Source: Hydrogenophaga sp. SL48
GTDB lineage: Bacteria; Pseudomonadota; Gammaproteobacteria; Burkholderiales; Burkholderiaceae_C
Assembly (NCBI RefSeq): GCF_021729865.1
Contig: NZ_CP063400.1
Coordinates: 4,340,001-4,404,000 of the forward strand
Direction: 5' to 3'
DNA length: 64,000 nucleotides
Every line of letters begins with the position of its first letter. Within the stretch, counting starts at the first letter, position 1. The notes beneath the pieces are model-generated. The model saw only the letters and a program-made list of their open reading frames with translations, was not told where the DNA came from and made no database searches. Both the position numbers and the translations under genes were made by a program. This document shows, piece by piece, positions 23,883 to 34,078 of this stretch.

Positions 23883-25949
23883 ATGTCCGACGCTGCCAGC
23901 ACCCCCACCGCCCCTTCCGTCACGCCCCAGACCCAGGCCAACGCCATCCGCGCGCTCGCCATGGACGCGGTGCAGGCCGCCAACTCCGGTCACCCCGGCG
24001 CGCCCATGGGCATGGCCGACATGGCGGTTGCCCTGTGGGGCCGCCACCTGCGCCACAACCCCACCAACCCGGCCTGGGCCAACCGCGACCGCTTCGTGCT
24101 GTCCAACGGCCACGGCTCGATGCTGATTTACGCGCTGCTGCACCTGACCGGTTACAAGCTGCCCATCGGTGAACTGAAGAACTTCCGCCAGTTCGGCAGC
24201 AAGACCGCCGGCCACCCCGAAGTCGGCCACACGCCCGGCGTCGAGACCACCACCGGCCCGCTGGGCCAGGGCATCACCAACGCGGTGGGCATGGCGCTGG
24301 CCGAGAAGCTGCTGGCCAGCGAATTCAACCGCGACGGTCACACCATCGTGGACCACAACACCTATGTCTTCCTGGGCGACGGCTGCCTGATGGAAGGCAT
24401 CAGCCACGAAGCCATCGCGCTGGCCGGCGCCTGGAAGCTCAACAAGCTGGTCGCCCTGTACGACGACAACGGCATCTCCATCGACGGCCAGGTCGCACCC
24501 TGGTTCATCGACGACACGCCCCAGCGTTTTGAAGCCTGCGGCTGGAACGTGATCCGCGCGGTCGACGGCCACGACGCCGACGCCGTTGACAAAGCCATCG
24601 CCGCCGCCAAGAACAGCGCCGACAAGCCCACGCTGATCTGCTGCAAGACCAGCATCGGCAAAGGCAGCCCGAACCGCGCCAACACCGCCAAGGCCCACGG
24701 CGAGCCGCTGGGCGCCGAAGAAATCAAGCTCACCCGCGAAGCCCTGGGCTGGAGCCACGCGCCGTTCGCGATCCCGAAAGACGTGTACGCCGCCTGGGAC
24801 GCCAAGGCCGCCGGCAAGACCGCCGAGGCCGCCTGGAACGCGCAGTTTGCCGCCTACAAGGCCGCCTTCCCCGAGCTGGCCAAGGAATTCACCCGCCGCA
24901 TGAAGGGCGAGCTGCCCAAGCAGTTCCACCAGGTCGCCGTGGACGCCGTGCTCGCGGCCCACACCAAGGCCGAGACCGTGGCCAGCCGCAAGGCCAGCCA
25001 GATCGCGCTGGAAGCCTTCACGGCCGCCCTGCCCGAGCTGCTGGGTGGCAGCGCCGACCTGACCGGCTCCAACCTCACCAACACCAAGTCCACCCCCAAC
25101 CTGCGCTTCGATCTGGCGGGCAACGTGGTGAAGAACGAGGCTGGGCAGGGTGGCCGCCACATCAACTACGGCGTGCGCGAATTCGGCATGGCCGCCATCA
25201 TGAACGGCGTGGCGCTGCATGGCGGTTTCATCCCCTACGGCGGCACCTTCCTCACGTTCAGCGACTACAGCCGCAACGCCATCCGCATGGCTGCGCTGAT
25301 GAAGCAGCGCGTGATCCACGTGTTCACGCACGACTCCATCGGTCTGGGTGAAGACGGCCCGACGCACCAGTCGGTCGAACACGCCGCCAGCCTGCGCCTG
25401 ATCCCCAACCTGGACGTCTGGCGCCCGGGCGACACGGCCGAAACCGCCGTGGCCTGGGCCGTTGCACTGCAGAACGCCAACAAGCCGACCGCGCTGCTGC
25501 TGAGCCGCCAGAACCTGCCCTACGCGCCCAAGCACGAGCTCGGCGACATCAGCCGCGGCGCCTACGTGCTGGCCGAACCCAGCGAGGTGGGCCTGAAGAA
25601 AAAGGCCCAGGCGGTGATCATCGCCACCGGTTCCGAAGTGCAGCTCGCGCTCAAGGCGCAGGACCTGCTGGCCCGCGCCTACAACATCGCGGTGCGCGTG
25701 GTCTCCATGCCCAGCACCACCACGTTTGACCGCCAGGACGCCGCCTACAAGGCCTCGGTGCTGCCGGCCGGCCTGCCGCGCATCGCGGTGGAGATGGGCT
25801 CCACCGACGGCTGGTGGAAGTACGGCGTGGCTGCGGTGGTCGGCCTTGACACCTACGGCGAATCCGCCCCGGCGCCGGTGCTGTTCGAGCACTTCGGCTT
25901 CACCGCCCAGAACGTGGCCGACACGGTGCGCACCGTATTGACGAAATGA
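23883..25949 (+). CDS. tkt: Transketolase
   Basis: 688 residues, normal length. It transfers two-carbon units in the pentose phosphate pathway and Calvin cycle with thiamine diphosphate. The N-terminal domain has [19 protein letters not shown] and [13 protein letters not shown] with the ThDP/Mg motif. The second domain has [13 protein letters not shown] and [15 protein letters not shown] (catalytic His). It ends [14 protein letters not shown]. Divergent from murU; gap follows after a repeat element, so carbon-flux genes are paired. Confidence 0.97.
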   Translation: MSDAASTPTAPSVTPQTQANAIRALAMDAVQAANSGHPGAPMGMADMAVALWGRHLRHNPTNPAWANRDRFVLSNGHGSMLIYALLHLTGYKLPIGELKNFRQFGSKTAGHPEVGHTPGVETTTGPLGQGITNAVGMALAEKLLASEFNRDGHTIVDHNTYVFLGDGCLMEGISHEAIALAGAWKLNKLVALYDDNGISIDGQVAPWFIDDTPQRFEACGWNVIRAVDGHDADAVDKAIAAAKNSADKPTLICCKTSIGKGSPNRANTAKAHGEPLGAEEIKLTREALGWSHAPFAIPKDVYAAWDAKAAGKTAEAAWNAQFAAYKAAFPELAKEFTRRMKGELPKQFHQVAVDAVLAAHTKAETVASRKASQIALEAFTAALPELLGGSADLTGSNLTNTKSTPNLRFDLAGNVVKNEAGQGGRHINYGVREFGMAAIMNGVALHGGFIPYGGTFLTFSDYSRNAIRMAALMKQRVIHVFTHDSIGLGEDGPTHQSVEHAASLRLIPNLDVWRPGDTAETAVAWAVALQNANKPTALLLSRQNLPYAPKHELGDISRGAYVLAEPSEVGLKKKAQAVIIATGSEVQLALKAQDLLARAYNIAVRVVSMPSTTTFDRQDAAYKASVLPAGLPRIAVEMGSTDGWWKYGVAAVVGLDTYGESAPAPVLFEHFGFTAQNVADTVRTVLTK

Positions 25950-25950
25950 C

Positions 25951-26033
25951 CCACCCCTGCAGCGCTTCGCGCTACCCCCTCAAGGGGGGCGGCACTGGCC
26001 GTCCGGCAAAGCCGGCCCGGCGGTGCCCTGGAT
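25951..26033 (+). repeat. Three-hairpin intergenic element, copy 4
   Basis: The only copy written in the opposite direction on the plus strand: CAGCGCTTCGCGCT, CCCCCTCAAGGGGGG, CCGGCAAAGCCGG, GCGGTGCCCTGG. It starts right after the transketolase stop, which keeps its orientation relative to the preceding gene the same as in the other six copies. It fills most of the tkt-gap interval. Confidence 0.85.
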
Positions 26034-26094
26034 CGGGCAACGCTTGCGCTGAACTGATTTCCCTGACTTGCAACTTTTCCAACTGAAGGAGTAG

Positions 26095-27099
<1,005 letters not shown>

Positions 27100-27121
27100 T
27101 CGTCCACCCGGCTCCACAAAG

Positions 27122-27145
27122 AAGCGCCTTCGGGCGCTTTTTTTT
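27122..27145 (+). terminator. Intrinsic terminator after gap
   Basis: Stem AAGCGCC / GGCGCTT with a UUCG-type tetraloop (TTCG), followed by a T run reaching 27145. It starts 22 bases past the gap stop. Confidence 0.9.
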
Positions 27146-27198
27146 GTTGGGCGTCGGGGGTTCACCGGGCTCCGTGCACCCAGGTGACAGCCGGGCAC

Positions 27199-27227
27199 TT
27201 GACACTAGACCGACCGGTCTATAGATT
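27199..27227 (+). promoter_or_regulatory. Promoter and TetR-type operator for the 27234 gene
   Basis: TTGACA at 27199-27204 is a strong -35. TAGATT at 27222-27227 (17-base spacing) or TATAGA at 27220 serves as -10. The palindrome TAGACCGACCGGTCTA (27206-27221) fills the space between them, the form of a TetR-family operator. The start codon at 27234 follows with no ribosome site, suggesting a leaderless or near-leaderless message. Confidence 0.7.
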
Positions 27228-27233
27228 CGCCCC

Positions 27234-27845
27234 ATGTCCGACGTTTCCACCCCCGGCACCCGCGAGCGCCTCATCACCGCCATGACCGACGCGCTGCGCC
27301 GCCGTGGCCTGCACGGCATCGGCCTGACCGAATTGCTGCAGCAGGCCGGTGCGCCCAAGGGCGTGCTCTACCACCACTTCCCCGGCGGCAAGACCGAGCT
27401 GGCGATCGCGGCGATCGACGCGGTGGTGGACCGCATGCTGCGCGGGCTCGACGCCCTGCTGGCCGCGACACCCGACCCGCACGACGCCCTGCGCCGCTGG
27501 GTCGGTGGTGCCACCGCCCGGCTGCAGGACAGCGGTTTCGAGTCCGGCTGCCCGCTGGCCACGGTGGCGCTGGAGAGCACCGCCCACGATGCCGCATTGC
27601 GCGAAGCGCTGGCCCGGGCGTTCACGCGCCTGCGCGAACGCATCGCCCAGGCGCTGGAGCGGGCGGGCGAGCCGCGCGCGCAGGCGCTGGGCCTGGCCGC
27701 CCTCATCGTGGCCGCCTACGAAGGCGGCCTGCTGCAGGCCCGCGTGGCGCAGAGCAGCGAACCGATCCAGCAGGCCATGACGAGCCTGCTGTCCCTGCTG
27801 CCGGCGCGTCCGACCGGCGCGGGCGCGCATCCCGAAGGAGCCTGA
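27234..27845 (+). CDS. TetR-family transcriptional regulator
   Basis: 203 residues. The N-terminal helix-turn-helix (RERLITAMTDALRRRGLHGI, LTELLQQAGAPKGVLYHHFP) is typical of the LmrA/YxaF branch. The effector domain (residues 70-195) has ESGCPLATVALEST. A palindrome between the promoter elements upstream implies autorepression. The alpha/beta hydrolase starts 4 bases after its stop, so the pair is probably co-regulated. Ligand unknown. Confidence 0.9.
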   Translation: MSDVSTPGTRERLITAMTDALRRRGLHGIGLTELLQQAGAPKGVLYHHFPGGKTELAIAAIDAVVDRMLRGLDALLAATPDPHDALRRWVGGATARLQDSGFESGCPLATVALESTAHDAALREALARAFTRLRERIAQALERAGEPRAQALGLAALIVAAYEGGLLQARVAQSSEPIQQAMTSLLSLLPARPTGAGAHPEGA

Positions 27846-27849
27846 TCCC

Positions 27850-28755
27850 ATGTCCTCATCGATGGACCCTGTCACCCCGGCGGCACCCGTCGCCAGCGAG
27901 CGCCTGACCCTGCAGGCGGCCGATGGCTACCCGCTGGTGGCGCACCGCTTCAGGAGCCCCACGCCGCCACGCGCGCACCTGGTGATGGCCGGCGCCACCG
28001 GTGTGCCCCAGGGCTTCTACCGGCGCTTTGCCGAGCACGCGGCGCAGCGGGGCTTCGACGTGCTCACCCTGGACTACCGGGGCATCGGCCAGTCGGCCCC
28101 GGCCACGCTCAAAGGCTTTCGCATGGACTACCTCGACTGGGGCCGGCTCGATCTGGCCGCCGGCGTCGAGGCCATGCGACAGGCCGGCATGCCGCTGTAC
28201 CTGGTGGGCCACTCCTACGGCGGCCACGCGCTCGGGTTGTTGCCCGACCCCGGCGCGGTGGACGGCGCCTACACGTTCGCCACCGGCGCCGGCTGGCACG
28301 GCTGGATGCCGCCGCTGGAGCGCCTGAGGGTGCTCTTCATGTGGCGCGTGCTCGGGCCGGTGTGGACCCGCGCGGCGGGCTACCTGCCCTGGAGCCGGCT
28401 GGGCATGGGCGAGGACCTGCCGCTGGACGTGTACCGCCAGTGGCGCCGGTGGTGCAACTACCCGCGCTACTTCTTCGACGACCCGCGCATGCAGGCCGTC
28501 ACCGAGCGGTTCGGCGAGGTGCGTTTTCCCATCGTGGCGGTCAATGCGCTCGACGACGCCTGGGCGCCTCCGGCCTCGCGCGACGCCTTCATGGCCGGCT
28601 ACCGCAACACCGCGGTGCGCGCCGTGAGCATCGACCCGCGCCGCGCCGGCCTGGGGGCCATCGGCCACATGGGTTATTTCCGTCCGAAAGCCCGGCCCTT
28701 GTGGAACGACGCCCTGGACTGGTTCGAGGCCCAGCGGCTCAGTTGCAGCGCTTGA
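27850..28755 (+). CDS. Alpha/beta hydrolase
   Basis: 301 residues. The nucleophile elbow is in YLVGHSYGGHALGLLPD near residue 120. A late aspartate (NALDDAWAPP) and histidine (AIGHMGYFRPKA) complete the triad. No signal peptide. AAGGAG lies about 10 bases upstream of ATG 27850. Substrate unknown. It follows the TetR regulator in one transcription unit and its 3' end overlaps the convergent SPOR gene by 17 bases. Confidence 0.88.
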   Translation: MSSSMDPVTPAAPVASERLTLQAADGYPLVAHRFRSPTPPRAHLVMAGATGVPQGFYRRFAEHAAQRGFDVLTLDYRGIGQSAPATLKGFRMDYLDWGRLDLAAGVEAMRQAGMPLYLVGHSYGGHALGLLPDPGAVDGAYTFATGAGWHGWMPPLERLRVLFMWRVLGPVWTRAAGYLPWSRLGMGEDLPLDVYRQWRRWCNYPRYFFDDPRMQAVTERFGEVRFPIVAVNALDDAWAPPASRDAFMAGYRNTAVRAVSIDPRRAGLGAIGHMGYFRPKARPLWNDALDWFEAQRLSCSA

Positions 28756-29530
28756 GCGGCTTGCCCGCCAGCAGGGCGCCCAGCCCGGCCACGGCGTCGC
28801 GCTGCGTGGGGGTGATGCGGGGCAGGCGCAGCGTGAAACTGACCGACTCGGCGCGCTCCTGCGCGACCCGGGCCGTGCGCACCCCGGTCCGGACCACGTC
28901 GGCCAGGGCTTTTTCGGCCGCCGCTTCGCTGGAGTAGGTGCCCAGCGCCAGGCCAGGACCCAGGCCGGCCGCGGACAGCTCGCGGAAGGAGACCTTCAGC
29001 TCACGCAGCTCGGCCTTCTTGCGTTCCACCTGCTCCTGGTTGTCGTAGCGGCCCATGTAGACGATCCAGCGCCCGCCGCTGCGGGCTTCGTTGAACTGCC
29101 AGCTGCGTGGCAGGTCAAGCTGGACCAGGGCGTTGCGCAGCGCCTCGGTCTGGGCCTCGGTGAAGCCACCGGCCTGCCAGCAGGCCGTGGTCTCGGGCTC
29201 CTGGGTCACGGGGGCCGGGGCCTGGACCAGGGTGACCGGTGCCGGTGCTTCGGTGGTGGGCGCCGCAACGGGTCCGGGCGGTGGAACGGGCACCTCGGCA
29301 CCGGCGCCTGCGGCGTCCGGACTGGGCAGCGCCACCCGCTCCTCGTCAGCCGGCGCCGCCGCACGTGGCCCGTTAAGCAGGCGCAGCATCTCGGGCTGGA
29401 CCTGCCCCTGCAGGCGTTCGGGTTCACGCTGTTCCTGGGGCGCCAGCCCCAGCGCCTCCAGGTGGCCCTGCGTCCAGGCGAAATAGGCCAGGTTGGCGAT
29501 CAGCAGGAGGATGGCGGCCACTCTCAGCAT
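28739..29530 (-). CDS. SPOR domain protein
   Basis: 263 residues. One N-terminal membrane anchor (RVAAILLLIANLAYFAW), a proline-rich linker to about residue 110, a SPOR-type fold around RWIVYMGRYDNQEQVERKKA near residue 160, and a helical tail. SPOR domains bind denuded septal glycan and bring proteins to the division site. It overlaps the birA stop by 7 bases (ATG 29530), so the two are coupled. No coaX lies between them, although many relatives have one there (inferred from memory). Confidence 0.8.
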   Translation of the reverse strand: MLRVAAILLLIANLAYFAWTQGHLEALGLAPQEQREPERLQGQVQPEMLRLLNGPRAAAPADEERVALPSPDAAGAGAEVPVPPPGPVAAPTTEAPAPVTLVQAPAPVTQEPETTACWQAGGFTEAQTEALRNALVQLDLPRSWQFNEARSGGRWIVYMGRYDNQEQVERKKAELRELKVSFRELSAAGLGPGLALGTYSSEAAAEKALADVVRTGVRTARVAQERAESVSFTLRLPRITPTQRDAVAGLGALLAGKPLKRCN

Positions 29531-30324
29531 GGCCGCACGCTCACTTCGGCGCTGGTGACTTCGCGCAGGCCCTGCGGCGTCAGCACCCTCAGGGCACCCT
29601 GGTGGCTGACACCCCCGGCGGTGCCTTCGACGCCGTCGGACAAGCGCACGGCACGACCGCTGAGGGCATCGCGGGCCGCGAAGCGGGCCGCAAACGGCGC
29701 GAACCCCTCGCGCTCGAAACGTTGCACGTCGCGCACCAGGGCAGGCGCAACCCGCGCCAGCACCTCGCCCGCCGTGATGCCCACCAGCACCTCGGCCAGA
29801 CCCGCCGGCGCCACGGGCGGCATCGCTGGCTGGGCGCCGGTCAGCGTGTTCACCACCGCCGTCTCGGGACGCGCGATGTTGATCCCGACACCCACGACCA
29901 CCGTGCGCTGAGGGGTCGAGTTGTCGCCGATGCCGGCGGTTTCCACGAGGATGCCGCCGAGCTTGCGCTCCTGCAGCCAGAGGTCGTTGGGCCACTTCAG
30001 GCGCACGTCGGGGTGCAGGCTCTCGGCCAGACTCACCCCCACAGCCAATGAGAGTCCCGACCAGTCGGCCGGGGCCAGCGGCAGCGCCAGCGAAAACGTC
30101 AGCGACTGACCGGCCTTGCTGTGCCAGCCCTTGCCCAGGCGCCCGCGCCCGGCCGTCTGCTCGTCGGCCGCCAGCAGCACCGGCTCCATGAGACCGGCGC
30201 GCGCGCGGCGCATGAGCTCGCTGCTCGTGGAGTCGATGCTCGGCAGCACTTCGACGGTGAAGCCCGGCAGATCGGGCACCACCGATTGCCAGACGGCTTC
30301 GACGTGGGCGAGAAGTTCAGACAT
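29524..30324 (-). CDS. birA: Biotin--[acetyl-CoA-carboxylase] ligase
   Basis: 266 residues. It forms biotinyl-AMP and attaches biotin to carrier proteins. The catalytic motif GRGRLGKGWHS is near residue 60, followed by LKWPNDLWLQERKLGGILVE near residue 110. It lacks the N-terminal helix-turn-helix of E. coli BirA, so it is probably not a repressor. ATG 30324 fits the family; a second ATG frame to 30387 has no ribosome site. Confidence 0.93.
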   Translation of the reverse strand: MSELLAHVEAVWQSVVPDLPGFTVEVLPSIDSTSSELMRRARAGLMEPVLLAADEQTAGRGRLGKGWHSKAGQSLTFSLALPLAPADWSGLSLAVGVSLAESLHPDVRLKWPNDLWLQERKLGGILVETAGIGDNSTPQRTVVVGVGINIARPETAVVNTLTGAQPAMPPVAPAGLAEVLVGITAGEVLARVAPALVRDVQRFEREGFAPFAARFAARDALSGRAVRLSDGVEGTAGGVSHQGALRVLTPQGLREVTSAEVSVRPC

Positions 30325-30377
30325 GGACTGTTTTTGGCGGGGCCGGACACTGCTCTGCGCCGGAGCGCGGGACACCG

Positions 30378-30463
30378 CCCAGGGCACCCGTGGAACCGGC
30401 TTTGCCGGGCCACTGGGTGCGTCCCCCCTTCAGGGGGGACGACGCGAAGCGGCGCAGGGGGGT
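30378..30463 (-). repeat. Three-hairpin intergenic element, copy 5
   Basis: GGAACCGGCTTTGCCGGGCC, CCCCCCTTCAGGGGGG and GCGAAGCGGCGCAGGGGGG. Its end touches the stop codon of the SET-domain gene (30463). The other side reaches to within 54 bases of the birA start. Confidence 0.85.
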
Positions 30464-31017
30464 CATCCCAATTTCGACGCGCGGCCTGCCCGTTTCGGCG
30501 CGAGCAAGGTCCCGCGGCACTTGGGCGCGCCGCACCAGCAGGGGTACTCGGCCTTGAGCTTGGGGGTGTAGGGCTCGTCGATCACCAGGCCGTAGTCGTA
30601 GAACAGCTCTTCGCCGTCGGCGATGTTGCGTTTGGCGCGGATGAACACGCGGCCCTCGTCCACTTCGGCTTCGCAGTTGGGCGCACAGCTGTGGTTGATC
30701 CAGCGCGACGAGTTGCCGCCGTACTTGGCGTCGATCACATGGCCTTCGTCGATGTGGAAATAGAAGGTGTGGTGTGGATCGCTCGGGTCGTGCGGGTGAC
30801 GCCGCAGCGCCTCGTCCCAGCTGATGACCTCGCCCACATATTCAATCAGTGCCTCGCCCTCGGCCAGATCCACCACCGCGTACACACCCTTGCCATGCAC
30901 GCCGGAGCGGCGCGTCTGGATGCGGCGGCTGCTGGATGCGGCGGGTTTCTGGGCAGTGGAAGAAGCGCGCGGTTGCGTCGAGCGGGGCTTTTTGGCGAAA
31001 CCTGCGGTTTTCTTCAC
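30463..31017 (-). CDS. SET-domain protein-lysine methyltransferase
   Basis: About 184 residues with GTG 31017 as start. The SET core reads SGVHGKGVYAVVDLAEGEAL, AKYGGNSSRWINHSCAPNCE, FIRAKRNIADGEELFYDYG. A post-SET cysteine cluster (CWCGAPKCRGTL) closes the domain and binds zinc. An Ala/Pro/Lys tail of about 30 residues precedes it. ATG 31086 gives a longer form, but it lies inside the alternating purine-pyrimidine tract and has no ribosome site. Target protein unknown. Divergent from topB. Confidence 0.78.
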   Translation of the reverse strand: MKKTAGFAKKPRSTQPRASSTAQKPAASSSRRIQTRRSGVHGKGVYAVVDLAEGEALIEYVGEVISWDEALRRHPHDPSDPHHTFYFHIDEGHVIDAKYGGNSSRWINHSCAPNCEAEVDEGRVFIRAKRNIADGEELFYDYGLVIDEPYTPKLKAEYPCWCGAPKCRGTLLAPKRAGRASKLG

Positions 31018-31050
31018 GGCCGGAATTTTTGGTAAGGTTGTTTCATGCAG

Positions 31051-31099
31051 GTGCGCGCGTGTGTGTGCGTACCCATGTGTGCGCATGCATGCGCGCGTG
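31051..31099. repeat. Alternating purine-pyrimidine tract (Z-DNA type)
   Basis: Bases 31051-31072 (22 nt) and 31074-31099 (26 nt) alternate purine and pyrimidine without a break (GTGCGCGCGTGTGTGTGCGT, and then ATGTGTGCGCATGCATGCGC and onward). One phase slip separates the blocks. It lies between the SET gene and topB, within 16-65 bases of the topB start. Confidence 0.75.
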
Positions 31100-31115
31100 A
31101 AAGCCGATTGTAGAG

Positions 31116-34061
31116 ATGAAAACCCTGGTCATTGCCGAGAAGCCATCCGTGGCCCAAGACATCGTGCGAGCGCTCACCCCGACGGCGGGCAAGTTCGAGA
31201 AGCACGATGACCATTTTGAGAATGACACCTACGTCGTGACCTCGGCCGTGGGTCACCTGGTGGAGATCGCCGCGCCCGAGCAGTTCGACGTCAAGCGCGG
31301 CAAGTGGAGCTTCGCCCACCTGCCGGTGCTGCCGCCCTACTTTGAATTGAAGCCGATCGACAAGACCAAGTCGCGCCTGTCCGCCGTGGTGAAGCTGGCC
31401 AAGCGCAAGGACGTGAGCCAGCTCATCAACGCCTGTGACGCGGGCCGCGAGGGCGAACTGATCTTCCGCCTGATCGAACAGTACGCTGGGGGTCTCAAGG
31501 GCGGTTCATATCAGTCGCTGGGCAAGCCGGTGCAGCGCCTGTGGCTGCAGTCCATGACGCCGGCGGCCATCCGCGACGGCTTCGAGCACCTGCGCAGCGA
31601 CGCCCAGATGCAGGGCCTGGCCGACGCGGCGCGCAGCCGCTCCGAGGCCGACTGGATGGTGGGCATCAACGGCACCCGCGCCATGACGGCGTTCAACTCG
31701 CGCGACGGAGGCTTCTTCCTCACCACGGTCGGCCGGGTGCAGACGCCCACGCTGTCCATCGTGGTCGAACGTGAAGAACAGATCCGCGCCCACCGCAGCC
31801 GTGACTACTGGGAAATTCACGCCAGCTTCCTGGCCGAGGCCGGCGAGTACCCCGGGAAGTGGTTCGACCCCGCCTTCAAGAAGCCCACCGGCGACGATGC
31901 CGACGCCGACCTGCGCGCCGACCGCCTCTGGAACCAGCGCGATGCCCAGGCCATCGTCGACGCCGTGCGCGGCAAGGCGGCCAGCGTCACCGAAGAGAGC
32001 AAACCCACCACGCAGGCCAGCGGCCTGCTGTACGACCTGACCAGCCTGCAGCGCGAGGCCAACGGCCGCTTCGGCTTCTCGGCCAAGACCACGCTGCAGC
32101 TGGCCCAAAGCCTGTACGAACGCCACAAAGCCCTGACCTACCCGCGGACCGATTCGCGTGCGCTGCCCGAGGACTACCTGCCCACGGTGAAGCAGACCTT
32201 CGAGATGCTGGCCGACAGCGGCATGAAGCACCTGGCGCCGCACGCGCTGACGGCGCTCAACGGCGGCTACATCCGCCCGAGCAAGCGCATCTTCGACAAC
32301 AGCAAGGTGTCGGACCACTTTGCCATCATCCCCACGCTGCAGGCGCCCAGCGGCCTGAGCGAAGCCGAGCAGAAACTGTACGACCTGGTGGTGCGCCGCT
32401 TCCTGGCGGTGTTCTTCCCCAGCGCCGAGTTCATGGTGACCACGCGCATCAGCAAGGTGCTCAACCACCACTTCAAGACCGAAGGCAAGGTGCTCGTGAA
32501 GCCGGGCTGGATGGCCGTGTATGGCAAAGAAGCCGCCGAGGATGTGGAAGGCGCCAAGGAAGGCGACAAGGGCCAGAACCTGGTGCCGGTGCGCGAGGGC
32601 GAGACCGTGCGCACCGAGACGGTGGAGGCCAAGGGCCTGAAGACCAAACCACCGGCCCGCTACTCGGAAGCCACGCTGCTCGGCGCCATGGAAGGTGCCG
32701 GCAAGCTGATCGACGACGACGAGCTGCGCGAGGCCATGCAGGAAAAAGGCCTGGGCACGCCCGCCACGCGCGCGGCCACCATCGAAGGCCTGCTGACCGA
32801 AAAATACATGCTGCGCGAGGGCCGCGAACTCATCCCCACGGCCAAGGCCTTCCAGCTCATGACGCTGCTGCGTGGCCTGGGCGTGGAAGAACTCTCCAAG
32901 GCCGAGCTCACCGGTGAGTGGGAACACAAGCTGGCGCAGATGGAGCACGGCCAGCTCAGCCGCAGCGACTTCATGGCCGAGATCGCGCAGATGACCGAGC
33001 GCATGGTGAAGAAGGCCAAGGAATACGACCGCGACACCATCCCCGGCAACTACGCCACCCTGCAAACGCCCTGCCCCAACTGCGGTGGCGTGGTGAAGGA
33101 AAACTACCGCCGTTACGGCTGCACCGGCGCTGACGGCAACAGCGATGGTTGCGGCTTTTCGTTCGGCAAATCGCCGGCCGGCCGCACCTTCGAACCCGAA
33201 GAAGCCGAACAGCTGCTGGCGACCAAGAAGATCGGCCCGCTGGAGGGCTTCCGTTCCAAGGCGGGCTGGCCCTTCGTGGCCGAGATCGTGATCAAGTTCA
33301 ACGAAGAAGACCAGAACTGGAAGCTCGAATTCGACTTCGGCGACGACAAGAAGAACGAAGAGACCGGCGAGCTGGTCGATTTCACCGGCAGCGAGTCGCT
33401 CGGCGCCTGCCCCAAGTGCGGCAGCCCGGTGCACGAGCATGGCGCCAACTACGTGTGCGAGAAGTCGGTGCCCACCGACGCGCAGGCCACGCCGAGCTGC
33501 GACTTCAAGAGCGGCAAAATCATCCTGCAGCAGCCGGTGGCGCGCGAGCAGATGCACAAGCTGCTGGAAACCGGCAAGACCGACCTGCTCGACAAGTTCG
33601 TCTCCATGCGCACGCGCCGTGCCTTCAAGGCCTTCCTGGCCTGGGACAAGGAAGCGGGCAAGGTGAACTTCGAGTTCGAGCCGCGCACCAGCAAGTTCCC
33701 GCCACGCAAGACAGCGGCCGGTGCGCCGGCCAAGGCCGCGCCGGCGAAGAAGGCGACTGCCAAGGCCGCGCCCGCCAAGAAAGCCGCGGCCAAGAAGACC
33801 GCGGCGGTGAAGGCACCGCGCAAGACCACCGCCGCCAGCGGCAAGCAGCCCAGCGCTGCGCTGGCCGCGGTGATCGGCCCGGACGCCGTGTCGCGCCCCG
33901 AAGCCGTTAAGAAGCTGTGGGACTACATCAAGGCCAACGGCCTGCAGGACGCGACCAACAAACGCAACATCAACGCCGACGCCAAGCTGGCGCCGGTGTT
34001 CGGCAAGCCGCAAGTCACGATGTTTGAAATCGCCGGCGTGCTGGGCAAACACCTCGGCTGA
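31116..34061 (+). CDS. topB: DNA topoisomerase III with C-terminal SWIB domain
   Basis: 981 residues, longer than the 650-residue E. coli TopB. Type IA enzyme that decatenates DNA. Toprim domain (MKTLVIAEKPSVAQDIV, INACDAGREGELIFRL) with acidic triad. The catalytic Tyr is in ALTYPRTDSRALPEDYLP near residue 345. Zinc ribbons around residues 648-780 have CPNCGG and CPKCGS pairs. A Lys/Ala-rich linker (about 865-910) resembles histone H1. The last 80 residues (SRPEAVKKLWDYIKANGLQD and on) are a SWIB/MDM2-like domain. Divergent from the SET gene. Confidence 0.93.
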   Translation: MKTLVIAEKPSVAQDIVRALTPTAGKFEKHDDHFENDTYVVTSAVGHLVEIAAPEQFDVKRGKWSFAHLPVLPPYFELKPIDKTKSRLSAVVKLAKRKDVSQLINACDAGREGELIFRLIEQYAGGLKGGSYQSLGKPVQRLWLQSMTPAAIRDGFEHLRSDAQMQGLADAARSRSEADWMVGINGTRAMTAFNSRDGGFFLTTVGRVQTPTLSIVVEREEQIRAHRSRDYWEIHASFLAEAGEYPGKWFDPAFKKPTGDDADADLRADRLWNQRDAQAIVDAVRGKAASVTEESKPTTQASGLLYDLTSLQREANGRFGFSAKTTLQLAQSLYERHKALTYPRTDSRALPEDYLPTVKQTFEMLADSGMKHLAPHALTALNGGYIRPSKRIFDNSKVSDHFAIIPTLQAPSGLSEAEQKLYDLVVRRFLAVFFPSAEFMVTTRISKVLNHHFKTEGKVLVKPGWMAVYGKEAAEDVEGAKEGDKGQNLVPVREGETVRTETVEAKGLKTKPPARYSEATLLGAMEGAGKLIDDDELREAMQEKGLGTPATRAATIEGLLTEKYMLREGRELIPTAKAFQLMTLLRGLGVEELSKAELTGEWEHKLAQMEHGQLSRSDFMAEIAQMTERMVKKAKEYDRDTIPGNYATLQTPCPNCGGVVKENYRRYGCTGADGNSDGCGFSFGKSPAGRTFEPEEAEQLLATKKIGPLEGFRSKAGWPFVAEIVIKFNEEDQNWKLEFDFGDDKKNEETGELVDFTGSESLGACPKCGSPVHEHGANYVCEKSVPTDAQATPSCDFKSGKIILQQPVAREQMHKLLETGKTDLLDKFVSMRTRRAFKAFLAWDKEAGKVNFEFEPRTSKFPPRKTAAGAPAKAAPAKKATAKAAPAKKAAAKKTAAVKAPRKTTAASGKQPSAALAAVIGPDAVSRPEAVKKLWDYIKANGLQDATNKRNINADAKLAPVFGKPQVTMFEIAGVLGKHLG

Positions 34062-34078
34062 TTCCAGGAGACACCGCC

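Noticed and set aside
23766..25892. 708-codon minus-strand frame opposite transketolase
   Set aside because: Shadow of a highly conserved gene; no domain recognised.
31506..34052. 848-codon open frame antisense to topB
   Set aside because: Mirror frame of a very GC-rich gene; low-complexity sequence (RR, GG, HH runs), no family match, and topB motifs are clear on the other strand.
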